64,000 bases of DNA from Saprospiraceae bacterium (GCA_020848695.1 JADLHT010000049.1:1-64000), one strand, 5' to 3'. Shown: positions 46,157-55,100, counted from the first letter of the stretch. A program made the numbers and translations. Notes: generated by a model from the letters alone, not told the origin.

Positions 46157-47734
46157 GTGGGATCATTCCTTAGATATTCTTTGATCTTATGCATTGTCTT
46201 TTCAATAGGATTTTGTCTTACAATCGGTCGTCTAATGAATTATGATCTAAGCCATATTCCTGGTGATCTGGGCGATGCCCGCTTAAATAATTATTTTCTC
46301 GAACACAGTTATCAATACTTTACAGGTCAAATTAAAAATTATTGGAATGCACCTATGATGTACCCGGATAAGAATACATTGACCTATTCGGATAATCATT
46401 TAGGAACCGTGGCATTGTATATTATTTTTCGAATTCTTAATTTTGACCGAGAGACCTCCTTTCAATTGTGGATTATAGTAATATTTATTCTGAATTATTT
46501 TTCGACAGCTTTCTGTTTTATAAAGTTGAAGTTTAATCCAATACTCAGTGCAATTGGTGCTTATCTTTTTGTTTTTTCTTTTATTCTGGTTAGTAGAATT
46601 TTTCATGCACAGTTAATGTCAGTTTTCTATATTCCTTGGATATTTTATTTTGCCATACTTTTTTTTAGGACAGATCAGCTGAGATATTTAATATTTAGTA
46701 TCTTTTTTCTGGAATTGCAATTTTACTGTGGTTTTTATATGGGATTGCTTTCTTTAGTTCCTTTGTTATTTATTTGTTTAATATTAGGAATTCGTCAATT
46801 AAAGTTAAAATACCATGTTTGGTTGAATCAAATGCTGGATTTGAAAATTCTTTTGTCTGTATTTCTTATTATTGCTTTCATATTGCCTTTATTCATACCC
46901 TATTATTTGAGAGCCAAAGAAACGGGGTACAGGTCTTATCAGGAAGTAATTCCGTTACTTCTTTCATTCAGAAACTTTATAATGCCACCATACGATACTT
47001 TGATCTGGAAGAAATTGGAATTTTTTAATGTCGGTGTTGAGCTTAATTGGGAAAAAGAATTATGGGTAGGAGCTTTTTTGTTTATTCTTTTTTTTTATTA
47101 TTTATTTCTAAGATTGAATGGAAGAATTAAGGGCTTTGGACTTTTATCAACGTTTTTCTTTGCAATTTTATTGAGTGTTTTATTATTCATAAATTGGGGG
47201 AATGGTTTTAGTTTTTTTGAACTGTTTAGAAATGTTCCAGGCTTTTCAGCCCTTAAGCCGGTTGGTAGAATTTTAATTCCACTTTCCTTTTTAAGTATTT
47301 GGTTGAGTCTAGTGCTTGTTCGTCACTTTTTTATTAAGTATCGTTTTAAATATTATTATTATTGGCTACTCTTGCCTGTAGTGATACTCGATCACTCTCT
47401 TAGAGATTCATTTTTTATCAGAGCATCATTTTCAAAAGTTGAATCTCAGAAAGAAATCAATGAGTTGACTTATAAAGTCGATAGTGCTAGAGCCAGAAGT
47501 AAATATATATATCACGCTATGGCATACTTGACTAATGTCAAATCTTCTGCTTCAAGTATCCAGATAATGGCTGCCTTAGCTGGACAACAAAGAAATCTTC
47601 CAACAGTTAATGGTTATTCATCTAGTTGTAGGTTGCAGTTTGGTCAATTTTGGAATAATCCGGATTCTACAAGTTTGGCAAAATGGTTGGAATTTAATAT
47701 GGTTGATCCAAAGACGGTTTTAATTATTCATTGA
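46157..47734 (+). CDS. Polytopic membrane protein, possibly GT-C type glycosyltransferase
   Basis: The 525-aa protein has about ten or more transmembrane helices. After the first helix, an acidic loop (PGDLGDARLNNYFLEH, about residues 34-49) and a second loop NAPMMYPDKNTLTYSDNHLG resemble the first extracytoplasmic loop of GT-C glycosyltransferases and YfhO-like proteins. The C-terminal soluble part holds ARARSKYIYHAMAYL and NGYSSSCRLQFG. The GTG at 46157 is needed to include the first helix. The lipid-linked sugar donor and acceptor are unknown, and the glycosyltransferase call is an inference from topology and loop residues. Confidence 0.6.
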   Translation: MGSFLRYSLILCIVFSIGFCLTIGRLMNYDLSHIPGDLGDARLNNYFLEHSYQYFTGQIKNYWNAPMMYPDKNTLTYSDNHLGTVALYIIFRILNFDRETSFQLWIIVIFILNYFSTAFCFIKLKFNPILSAIGAYLFVFSFILVSRIFHAQLMSVFYIPWIFYFAILFFRTDQLRYLIFSIFFLELQFYCGFYMGLLSLVPLLFICLILGIRQLKLKYHVWLNQMLDLKILLSVFLIIAFILPLFIPYYLRAKETGYRSYQEVIPLLLSFRNFIMPPYDTLIWKKLEFFNVGVELNWEKELWVGAFLFILFFYYLFLRLNGRIKGFGLLSTFFFAILLSVLLFINWGNGFSFFELFRNVPGFSALKPVGRILIPLSFLSIWLSLVLVRHFFIKYRFKYYYYWLLLPVVILDHSLRDSFFIRASFSKVESQKEINELTYKVDSARARSKYIYHAMAYLTNVKSSASSIQIMAALAGQQRNLPTVNGYSSSCRLQFGQFWNNPDSTSLAKWLEFNMVDPKTVLIIH

Positions 47735-47851
47735 CTCTTTCATGAATATATATTTATGAATAGTTCAAGAAAATATTGACAATTGTTACAATTATTTGTA
47801 AACAGAATGTTATTCAGCTATTATACAAAGAGTCTGCCTTTATATATGAGC

Positions 47852-47859
47852 TAACTTTG
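47852..47859 (+). promoter_or_regulatory. -7 element abutting typA
   Basis: TAACTTTG is a perfect TAnnTTTG match ending four bases before the typA ATG at 47864. If used, the transcript starts at or next to the initiation codon. No proper -33 TTG was found. Confidence 0.55.
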
Positions 47860-47863
47860 CAGT

Positions 47864-49678
47864 ATGTTGAATATCAGAAACATTGCTATTATCGCACACG
47901 TTGACCATGGTAAAACTACCTTGGTTGATAAAATTTTGCATCAATCAAAGTTATTCCGAGATAATCAAGATACCGGAGAACTCATTTTAGATAATAATGA
48001 ACTGGAAAGAGAAAGAGGTATTACCATACTTGCAAAAAACGTTTCTGTAAGATATAAGGATGTTAAAATTAATATCATCGACACTCCGGGTCACTCAGAT
48101 TTCGGTGGAGAAGTTGAAAGAGTACTTAACATGGCGGATGGGGTTATATTGTTAGTAGATGCATTTGAAGGACCAATGCCTCAAACTCGTTTTGTAACTC
48201 AAAAAGCACTTTCGATGGGGAAGAAAGCCATTGTAGTCATTAACAAGGTAGATAAACCTAATTGCCGTCCCGAAGAAGTTCATGATCATGTTTTTGAGTT
48301 GTTCTTTAATCTGGATGCAACTGAAGAACAGTTGGATTTTCCAACAGTTTACGGATCGTCAAAACATGGATGGATGGGACCAGATTTTAAAGAACCTAAA
48401 GAGGACATTACCTATCTACTAGATATGATCATTGAACATATTCCTGAGCCGAAAATCCAGGATGGTAATCTTCAATTAATGATTTCATCTTTGGACTATT
48501 CAAGTTTTATCGGTCGTATTGCAGTCGGACGAGTCAATCGCGGCAATATTAAAGTTAACACACCGGTCTCTTTGATAAAAAGAGATGGTACAGTTTTTAA
48601 ATCCAGAGTAAAAGAGTTATTTACTTTTGAAGGATTAGGAAAAACAAAGGTAGAAGAAGTAAAAGCCGGTGATATCTGTGCTGTATTTGGTATTGAAAAT
48701 TTTGAAATCGGAGATACTATTTGTGATTTTGAATCACCTGAAGCATTACCACCCATAAGCATTGATGAGCCTACAATGTGCATGCTTTTTACGATTAATA
48801 ACTCACCGTTTTTTGGTAAAGAAGGTAAATATGTTACATCTAGACACCTGCGTGAGAGATTGGAAAAAGAATTAGAAAAGAATCTTGCTATGAGAATGGA
48901 AGATACTGAATCACCGGATTCGATATTGGTGTATGGAAGAGGAATATTGCATTTATCAATTTTGCTTGAAACCATGCGTCGTGAAGGTTATGAATTGCAA
49001 GTAGGTCAACCCAGAGTTATTATTAAGGAAATTGATGGCGTTCAATGTGAACCAATCGAAACACTTACTATTGATGTTCCTGATGAATTTTCAGGTAAAA
49101 TAATAGAACTTGTAAGTCAACGTAAAGGAGAGATGAAGGTCATGCAGCAAAAGGGTGATCTGATACATCTAGAGTTTGACATTCCATCAAGAGGTCTTAT
49201 CGGATTGCGAAATATGTTACTTACGGCTTCTGCGGGGGAAGCTATTATTGCGCATCGATTTTCAAAATTTGAAGCATGGAAAGGAAATATTTCTTCTAGA
49301 ATTATGGGAGTTTTTGTTTCAAAGGAGATTGGAGCTTCAACTGCTTATTCAATAGGTTATTTGCAAGAACGAGGTAGTTTTTTTATTGATCCGGGTGAAA
49401 ATATCTATATTGGACAAATTATTGGTGAGCACATCCGACCGGGAGATCTTGTGGTAAATGTAATAACCGGAAAAAAATTAACCAATATGCGAGCTTCCGG
49501 ATCAGATGGAACTACCCAAATTATCCCAAAAAGGAATTTTTCATTAGAGGAAGCACTGGAGTACATTCAGGAAGATGAGTATGTTGAGTTAACTCCAAAA
49601 TCTATTCGCTTGAGAAAAATTATTTTAGATGAAAACGATCGAAAGAAAGCTGCAAGACAATTAGAATTGGCTGAATAA
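47864..49678 (+). CDS. typA: Translational GTPase TypA/BipA
   Basis: The 604-aa ribosome-binding GTPase is linked to stress and low-temperature growth and to ribosome assembly. G motifs are IIAHVDHGKTTLVD (G1, about residues 9-22), RGITI (G2), DTPGHSDFGG (G3) and NKVDKP (G4). Elongation-factor-like domains II, III and V and the TypA-specific C-terminal domain follow (GLRNMLLTASAGEAI, TNMRASGSDG, LSEEALEYI-like SLEEALEYIQEDE). Its start matches the conserved family N terminus. Its stop is four bases from the stop of the convergent kelch-like gene. Confidence 0.96.
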   Translation: MLNIRNIAIIAHVDHGKTTLVDKILHQSKLFRDNQDTGELILDNNELERERGITILAKNVSVRYKDVKINIIDTPGHSDFGGEVERVLNMADGVILLVDAFEGPMPQTRFVTQKALSMGKKAIVVINKVDKPNCRPEEVHDHVFELFFNLDATEEQLDFPTVYGSSKHGWMGPDFKEPKEDITYLLDMIIEHIPEPKIQDGNLQLMISSLDYSSFIGRIAVGRVNRGNIKVNTPVSLIKRDGTVFKSRVKELFTFEGLGKTKVEEVKAGDICAVFGIENFEIGDTICDFESPEALPPISIDEPTMCMLFTINNSPFFGKEGKYVTSRHLRERLEKELEKNLAMRMEDTESPDSILVYGRGILHLSILLETMRREGYELQVGQPRVIIKEIDGVQCEPIETLTIDVPDEFSGKIIELVSQRKGEMKVMQQKGDLIHLEFDIPSRGLIGLRNMLLTASAGEAIIAHRFSKFEAWKGNISSRIMGVFVSKEIGASTAYSIGYLQERGSFFIDPGENIYIGQIIGEHIRPGDLVVNVITGKKLTNMRASGSDGTTQIIPKRNFSLEEALEYIQEDEYVELTPKSIRLRKIILDENDRKKAARQLELAE

Positions 49679-49682
49679 GATT

Positions 49683-51257
49683 CTACCTGATCGTGATCGG
49701 CAACTGAGTTTGATAATTGTTATCAACTAATACGACACAGCGGTATATTCCAGGAATCAGATTTTTAAGAGTAAGAGTAGGTTCATCACTTGCCTGAAAT
49801 TGTAGATGTGATATTATTTTTCCTCCAACATCAGTAAGCCACAGATTTAATTTTTTATAAGGTTGGTTTACTTTTATTCTATATTGTCCAGATTGAAGTG
49901 GAATAAGTTGAATAATTTCTTTTCTTATTGTCTTATTAATATTTGTGCTTGGATTTGATCTGATTAATGTTGTCCTTATAAGGTAAGGATTTGTAGTAAT
50001 TAGATTTACCAAACTGTCTTGCCAGGGATTTCGAATTTCTGAATTGTTGTAAATTCCACCAATAATATATCCGATAAGCATTGAGTCACCGGATAGTTCG
50101 TCTTGATCAATAATTTCATCATACAATATAGGAGTGCCTGATTTTGTTATAAATTCTGAATTGCTTCCTAAAAAACCCGGCATTCTTGCCATGAGTTTGT
50201 TTTCCGAATATTGACCATTTTGATCTCTTTCGATTCTTGAAACTGTATTTACAAATGGAACATATGGATCGTTGATTAAATTGTCTTGTTGATCAAAGTA
50301 GTTTACTGCCATACCTCCAAAAAAAAGAGTATTCATTCTGTCCAATTTCTTTGAATAGAACCCGATTCGGCTGCATTGGTAATTGGCAAGGACCTGATTG
50401 AAATTTTGTATATCGGTAAAGCCCTCAGAGTGAATACTAGCTAAATTTAAATACGGACTGTTGATATTTACAAGAAACACACCACTGAATGCCATAAGTT
50501 CAATTCTATCTTTACTTGTGTAAAATGGGGATAGATTAAAGTCGCGTCTATGGAAATTCAGTTCATCTCTAAATTGGTTTTTCCAAACCGGGCTTAGAGA
50601 ATCGTTTTGTTGTGTTATTTCAAATACAAAAGTACTCTCAGTATAATCCTGTTGAAAGGCTAATTCCATTTGATTATAGATACCTGTAAACTTGTGACCA
50701 CCTACTAGAAAAAAATGATGATCAAGATATTTTAATTGCCCTCCGGCTACAGCAAATCTTTCGTGTTTAATTTGTTTGAATGCTTTAGAAATATTCTGGC
50801 TGTCATTGTTATTAATTTTTTCTTCTAAAAGCTCAAGATTTACTTGAATGAGACTTGGATAGGTAATGAAATTTTTGAAAGAGTTTTCAGAATATCCTCC
50901 AATAATGTATAACATATTTTCAACCTGAGTAAAACAGGTATTGCTTGCAGATAAAGCATCTAGAAGGTTGGTATCAAGTTGAGCTAGTCGAAATTCCTGA
51001 CCGATGTTTTTTTCAGGGTTATAAAGGATAAGGTTTCGATTTGAACCAATAATATCAAACCCTCCTGTTTTACTATGTACTCCATCTCTTCTTCCTCCAA
51101 ATACAAATAAGTTGTCTTGAATTCTTCCGTATGAAAAAGAGTGCAATTTCATTAATGGATCAATTCTGGAGGTGTCAAATCGTACTGCAAAATCAAATTG
51201 TCCAAATACATTTATTGAATAGGATACAAGTGAAAATAGATAGAACAAAAATTTCAT
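49683..51257 (-). CDS. Secreted kelch-like beta-propeller protein with T9SS-like C terminus
   Basis: The 524-aa protein has a signal peptide (MKFLFYLFSLVSYSINVFGQ). Several kelch-type repeats are recognisable by Gly-Gly doublets after hydrophobic strands: LFVFGGRRDG, LYIIGGYSEN, RFAVAGGQL, FFLVGGHKF, TLFFGGMAV and GYIIGGIYNN. Together they are consistent with a beta-propeller. The last 70 residues (QYRIKVNQPYKKLNLWLTD ... GGKI ... PGIYRCVVLV ... LPITIR) look like a T9SS type A sorting domain. No catalytic residue is evident. Probably a surface or released binding protein; ligand unknown. Confidence 0.72.
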   Translation of the reverse strand: MKFLFYLFSLVSYSINVFGQFDFAVRFDTSRIDPLMKLHSFSYGRIQDNLFVFGGRRDGVHSKTGGFDIIGSNRNLILYNPEKNIGQEFRLAQLDTNLLDALSASNTCFTQVENMLYIIGGYSENSFKNFITYPSLIQVNLELLEEKINNNDSQNISKAFKQIKHERFAVAGGQLKYLDHHFFLVGGHKFTGIYNQMELAFQQDYTESTFVFEITQQNDSLSPVWKNQFRDELNFHRRDFNLSPFYTSKDRIELMAFSGVFLVNINSPYLNLASIHSEGFTDIQNFNQVLANYQCSRIGFYSKKLDRMNTLFFGGMAVNYFDQQDNLINDPYVPFVNTVSRIERDQNGQYSENKLMARMPGFLGSNSEFITKSGTPILYDEIIDQDELSGDSMLIGYIIGGIYNNSEIRNPWQDSLVNLITTNPYLIRTTLIRSNPSTNINKTIRKEIIQLIPLQSGQYRIKVNQPYKKLNLWLTDVGGKIISHLQFQASDEPTLTLKNLIPGIYRCVVLVDNNYQTQLPITIR

Positions 51258-51326
51258 AAATATGATTTTGTATTATTTATAATCAATGTGAAACAATGAA
51301 AAAAGTAACTTACTAAAGATCACACA

Positions 51327-51752
51327 TTACCACTTTTCTTTGGGTAATTTTGTCATACCTACCAATCTTCTTATACTGTATCTTCCGGTATCGTGAATCA
51401 AAACGAGTAATAAGCCTCCAATGATGGCTATGTTCTTCATAAAAATAATAGAATGAATATTTCTTACGTTAGCCGGATCGTTCCAAAATGAATAAACCGT
51501 GAAGGTAACCGGAATCCAATAAAGTAACAGTAAAAAAACAGCGAATGTTGTTCTGTAACCGATCAGAAGAAATATACTACCTACTGTTAATGCAATAAGA
51601 GTAGCATACAAAAGAAATTCTTGATTCCAGGTAAACCCATATTGGGTCATGGTTTCTTTGGTTCTTGAAATGAATTTTATTGAAGTGAATGATTCAAATA
51701 TAAAAATAGCAGACAAGCACATTCGTGCAATTAAATCAACGACGTCTTTCAT
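51327..51752 (-). CDS. DoxX family membrane protein
   Basis: The 141-aa protein has four transmembrane helices (about residues 7-25, 46-66, 68-88 and 100-120), the DoxX-like layout. It starts ARMCLSAIFIFESFTSIKFI and has a central LLIGYRTTFAVFLLLLYWIP. DoxX proteins are small membrane proteins sometimes tied to quinone or redox reactions; most are uncharacterised. It follows the IscA-type gene by 11 bases and is probably co-transcribed. Confidence 0.75.
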   Translation of the reverse strand: MKDVVDLIARMCLSAIFIFESFTSIKFISRTKETMTQYGFTWNQEFLLYATLIALTVGSIFLLIGYRTTFAVFLLLLYWIPVTFTVYSFWNDPANVRNIHSIIFMKNIAIIGGLLLVLIHDTGRYSIRRLVGMTKLPKEKW

Positions 51753-51763
51753 TTAAAGTTTGA

Positions 51764-52108
51764 TTAAGCAGAGAAAGATTGTCCGCAACCGCAAGTAGAT
51801 TTTGCATTTGGATTGACAAATGAAAAACCCCTGTTATTTAATCCGTCGACCCATTCTATTTCCATTCCTGCCAAATATAAAGAATGAGCCTTTTCCATAA
51901 AGACTTTCATCCCATACACTTCATAAACTTGGTCATTATCTCTCTGTGCATCAAATCCCAAAACATAGCTAAAACCAGAACAGCCGCCTCCTTTGACACC
52001 AATTCTCAAGCCGTGATCAGAAGGGATGTTTTGCTCTTCGATAATCCTTCTTAATTGACAAAGTGCTGATTCTGTGATATTTATAGGTAGCAAAGTTGAA
52101 GTATCCAT
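51764..52108 (-). CDS. A-type iron-sulfur cluster carrier (IscA/SufA/ErpA)
   Basis: The 114-aa protein delivers Fe-S clusters to apo-proteins in the cytosol. The three cluster-ligating cysteines are in GVKGGGCSGFSYVLGFD (about residue 43) and in the C-terminal CGCGQSF. NNRGFSFVNPNAKSTCGCG is the family end. Length is usual. It is first in an operon with the DoxX gene, driven by a promoter at 52133-52160. Which A-type subclass it is cannot be decided. Confidence 0.93.
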   Translation of the reverse strand: MDTSTLLPINITESALCQLRRIIEEQNIPSDHGLRIGVKGGGCSGFSYVLGFDAQRDNDQVYEVYGMKVFMEKAHSLYLAGMEIEWVDGLNNRGFSFVNPNAKSTCGCGQSFSA

Positions 52109-52132
52109 ATTGGAAATTTGAGTATACTAACA

Positions 52133-52160
52133 CAAATTTAGTCCATTTTGTTTTATTCAA
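52133..52160 (-). promoter_or_regulatory. Promoter of the IscA-type gene (overlaps a divergent promoter)
   Basis: On the minus strand TTG (52160-52158), a 17-bp gap and TAAATTTG (52140-52133) fit the Bacteroidota consensus. The ATG follows after 24 bases. Confidence 0.65.
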
Positions 52161-52181
52161 ATAAGTCTTAAATTACCTTTG
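52147..52181 (+). promoter_or_regulatory. Promoter of the DUF7935-like gene
   Basis: TTTG at 52147-52150 and TACCTTTG at 52174-52181 are 23 bp apart. The -7 box ends 17 bases before the ATG at 52199. It overlaps the divergent IscA promoter. Confidence 0.65.
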
Positions 52182-52198
52182 CGCCAAACTTATAAAAG

Positions 52199-52711
52199 AT
52201 GTCTTCAGGACTTGAATTATTAAAAATTATTGGACCTGCTTTAATTGTGTTTATTACAGTTTATTATATGCTTAATAAATATTTTGCGAATGAGAAATTC
52301 AGGATTAATTCAATGATTGTTCAAGAACAGAACAAACAAATCTTACCTTTGAAATTACAAGCCTATGAAAGACTTGCACTTTTTCTGGAGAGAATTAAAA
52401 TTTCAAATTTGATTTTGAGAATACCAAAAGCTGATTCTTCAAACTCAGATTGGATCAATACATTAATGTTAGCTGCGCAACAAGAGTTTGAACATAATCT
52501 GGTGCAACAGGTTTATGTTAGTGATCAGCTTTGGAGTATCATTAATTTAGCAAAAGATGAAGTTCTTCATGATTTACATTCTGTTGCTGAGAAAAGTGAA
52601 GGTCACCCAATAAATCTGCAGTTAGTTTCTTCAGAAATTGTGCACAGCAATCAATATATTTCTAAAGCTCTTAATGCAATTAAACAGGAAGTAAAGATGG
52701 TACTGAATTAG
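52199..52711 (+). CDS. Conserved Bacteroidota membrane-anchored protein (DUF7935-like)
   Basis: The 170-aa protein has one N-terminal transmembrane helix (about residues 9-27), followed by a soluble, mostly helical domain. Its pattern is LPLKLQAYERLALFLERI (about 50-67), then QQEFEHNLVQQVYVS and W-x-x-I-x-x-AKDEVL. This is a conserved family in Bacteroidota that I recall as DUF7935. No function is known. It is single, divergent from the IscA gene. Confidence 0.65.
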   Translation: MSSGLELLKIIGPALIVFITVYYMLNKYFANEKFRINSMIVQEQNKQILPLKLQAYERLALFLERIKISNLILRIPKADSSNSDWINTLMLAAQQEFEHNLVQQVYVSDQLWSIINLAKDEVLHDLHSVAEKSEGHPINLQLVSSEIVHSNQYISKALNAIKQEVKMVLN

Positions 52712-52784
52712 ATATTGGCTTTTTGTACTAAGATAAGTATTGGGGCTTAGAATTAATGCAATAATAGTCTCATATGCAATTTTC

Positions 52785-53270
52785 TTATTTGCAATATAAA
52801 ATTATATCACCTGTTTCAACTTTATTGCTTTCATTTCCTTTTCGATCTTTAATATAAAAAATATACCGAATGGTGTCTTCCTGAAATTGTGTTGGAGTTG
52901 AGCAAGGTGGAATATTGTTGGGGAATAGACAGCAAGTTGTGTAGAGCCTAAGTAATAGGTTGCCGCTTATTTCTTGTCCATTTGAATTTGGAATATCAGG
53001 AATTTTGAATTCATCGGTTATCAGTCCTGTTCTCTTATCCTTCACAAATATATCGGTTCGATTATCATTGCTTCCCCAACCAAGATCTCCGTCTCCGTCT
53101 TTAAAAGAAAGAGTGATAAATATAGAATCTTCAAAATTCATCCCCTGTTTCATTTGAGTTTTGCTAGTTCCCACCAATTCAATGCTCGGTTTCTCAGGAG
53201 ATGATGATTGATCAGTACATACTATTAATAATAATAAGACCCATATACAAAATATAAATTTCAATTTCAA
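52785..53270 (-). CDS. Lipoprotein with acidic GDGDLG motif, function unknown
   Basis: The 161-aa lipoprotein has a hydrophobic signal ending LIVC, so Cys18 is the probable lipidated residue. The mature part contains TLSFKDGDGDLGWGSNDNR (about residues 53-71), an Asp-rich loop that could bind calcium, and a pair of adjacent cysteines in LYTTCCLFPNN. It has the look of small Saprospiraceae/Bacteroidota surface lipoproteins with FxDGDGDLG motifs. It starts with TTG (53270 or 53264); no ATG is available upstream in frame. Confidence 0.6.
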   Translation of the reverse strand: MKLKFIFCIWVLLLLIVCTDQSSSPEKPSIELVGTSKTQMKQGMNFEDSIFITLSFKDGDGDLGWGSNDNRTDIFVKDKRTGLITDEFKIPDIPNSNGQEISGNLLLRLYTTCCLFPNNIPPCSTPTQFQEDTIRYIFYIKDRKGNESNKVETGDIILYCK

Positions 53271-53680
53271 GAAGTTTGCTTTTTCTGAGTTGCAAGATAG
53301 TAAGGACTAGTTAAATGGTTATAATAAATTTGATTGTTGTAATTTGTAAAAACTTTGCCTTGCGATATTGAGATTTTGCTTTGTCAAAACTTTATTTCAT
53401 ATGAAGCATTTGCTTACATGAGATTGTGCAATGAATATGAAATGCTGTTTTACTTAGATTATTTATAAAATACTTCCAAAGTAAGTTCTCTTGTTGTGCT
53501 TTTTAGTATTAATAGTAATTTTTATTTTTCGGGTCGGAATTTAGGAATTTCTTAGTAATTGATGATCAAGAACAATTCGAATGTTATTAGAATCTATTTA
53601 GAATAGTCAGAATCCGAAGTGTGATAGTATTAATGAAGTCTTAATTCTTTAAGAAAGAGGAAAATTGCCAACATATATAA
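53271..53680. other. Intergenic region without recognisable gene
   Basis: About 410 AT-rich bases between two divergent lipoprotein genes. I see no ORF, RNA gene or repeat. It should hold the two promoters; only the one at 53681-53688 is recognisable. Confidence 0.5.
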
Positions 53681-53688
53681 TAACTTTG
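53681..53688 (+). promoter_or_regulatory. -7 element of the TPR lipoprotein gene
   Basis: TAACTTTG matches TAnnTTTG and ends 16 bases before the ATG at 53705. The nearest upstream TTG is only 13 bp away, too close for a standard -33. Confidence 0.5.
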
Positions 53689-53704
53689 TGTTAAAATTAA
53701 AATT

Positions 53705-54607
53705 ATGCCAAGATTAATATTGCTTTTGGCTTTTGTTTTTATAGGTTTGATAGCCTGTAAAAAAAACACCAAAACTTCTGATCCGGCTTTGTCGGCACTT
53801 GAAAAGGATTTTATGGCCAATCCCAATGAAGATAACTATAACAAATTACTATCTAAATATTTAGAAGTCATTCAAAATGAACAGAAAGGAGTCGATAATT
53901 CAGAGTTATTGATTAGGGCAAAAGATGCCGCAGTTAAAATGAAGAAAAATGATCATGAGCTTTTGTTTATCAATAATCTTGTAAAGTCATATCCAGATAG
54001 AAAAGATAACTCTAATAATATCTTGCGAATGATAGAACTACTTCAATTAAATGGCAAGCAAACAACTGCAGATGTAATGAGTTATGCTTTTGTTAAAGCA
54101 TATCCAAACGATCCGCAAGTAGCAAGTATTAAAAGTAGGTTGACATCTGGGATGAATGTTGAGTCTTACATTCTAAAGATTGGACAATCTATTTTTGAAG
54201 ATACAATAAAAGGATTTGACGATAATAAAGCTATGGCTTATGTTGATGCATGTGAAGCATTTGCTATGGTATTACCAGGTGATCCTCAAGCTCCTGAATT
54301 TATTTTTAAAGCTGCAGAAACTTCAAGCACTCTAAAAACATTTGAAAAGTCCTTTGCCTTATATGATTGGATAATTGATAAATATCCAAAGTCAGAACGC
54401 GCACCTGTTGCCTTATTTATGAAAGGATTTATTTTTGATGGAACCTTTAAAGATTCAGCCAATGCAGCAAAATACTATAATGAATTTATACAAAAGTATC
54501 CTGAATCATCATTTGCGAAAGATGCAAAGGTCTTGCTTTCTAATCTAGGTAAATCTGACGAAGAGGTCTTGGAAATGCTTCGAAAAAATAGTGGTGAATC
54601 AAAGTAA
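53705..54607 (+). CDS. TPR-containing lipoprotein
   Basis: The 300-aa lipoprotein has its lipobox at LIAC (about residue 18). The mature part is helical, with tetratricopeptide-like repeats. The clearest are FEKSFALYDWIIDKYPKSER (about 212-231) with APVALFMKGFIFDG, and AAKYYNEFIQKYPESSFAKD. The architecture resembles BamD/CpoB-type outer-membrane-associated TPR lipoproteins, but the context gives no proof of a role in outer-membrane assembly. It converges on the next gene. Confidence 0.75.
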   Translation: MPRLILLLAFVFIGLIACKKNTKTSDPALSALEKDFMANPNEDNYNKLLSKYLEVIQNEQKGVDNSELLIRAKDAAVKMKKNDHELLFINNLVKSYPDRKDNSNNILRMIELLQLNGKQTTADVMSYAFVKAYPNDPQVASIKSRLTSGMNVESYILKIGQSIFEDTIKGFDDNKAMAYVDACEAFAMVLPGDPQAPEFIFKAAETSSTLKTFEKSFALYDWIIDKYPKSERAPVALFMKGFIFDGTFKDSANAAKYYNEFIQKYPESSFAKDAKVLLSNLGKSDEEVLEMLRKNSGESK

Positions 54608-54615
54608 TTGGGTTC

Positions 54616-55098
54616 TTAATCAATAAGTCTTTTTATCCAGCTATTTTTAAAGGGGATAACCCAATTTTTTATAAATTCCTTTTTTGAACTTACCAAATTA
54701 TCAAAGAAGCGTGTGTCTTCATTGATTGTCGCTTTTTGAAGTGCTTCTTTTATATTGTCAAGATGAACTGAGTAGACGTTTTCATTTATAATATAATGTA
54801 CAATATTTCTATTTAAAAAATCTACATTAAGTTCGCTTCCAAGTTTTTTTATAAAATGAATGGAATTATCCAGTGCGCATCCACCTGGAGGATTCTTGTG
54901 TTGATCCACAATTAATACGATAAAGTAGTTATGGAGGATACCTCCTGTAGTTACTAAATCTTCGCGATGACTAGTCCATTGTAAGCAGAATTCTTTAATG
55001 ATTTGTTGAACATGTGGAATTTTATAATCGTCTATCCTTGAATCTGAAGCATATATCCAAATTCGAGCGTCATCTGGATAAGCAAGAAAGTCTATCAT
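54616..55098 (-). CDS. Conserved Bacteroidota protein often mislabelled ABC transporter ATPase
   Basis: The 160-aa protein has the family pattern ARIWIYASDSRID, FCLQWTSHREDL, HNYFIVLIVDQ, GGCALDNSIHFIKKLG and DTRFFDNLVSSKKEF...W-x-x-P-x-x-x-SW. From memory this is a Bacteroidota-specific family carried in databases under the name ABC transporter ATPase, yet it has no Walker A, signature or Walker B motif. The real function is unknown. The start is an ATG at 55098 or an overlapping GTG at 55101 sharing a base with the upstream stop, so it is coupled to the CCG-domain gene. Confidence 0.75.
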   Translation of the reverse strand: MIDFLAYPDDARIWIYASDSRIDDYKIPHVQQIIKEFCLQWTSHREDLVTTGGILHNYFIVLIVDQHKNPPGGCALDNSIHFIKKLGSELNVDFLNRNIVHYIINENVYSVHLDNIKEALQKATINEDTRFFDNLVSSKKEFIKNWVIPFKNSWIKRLID

Positions 55099-55100
55099 CA

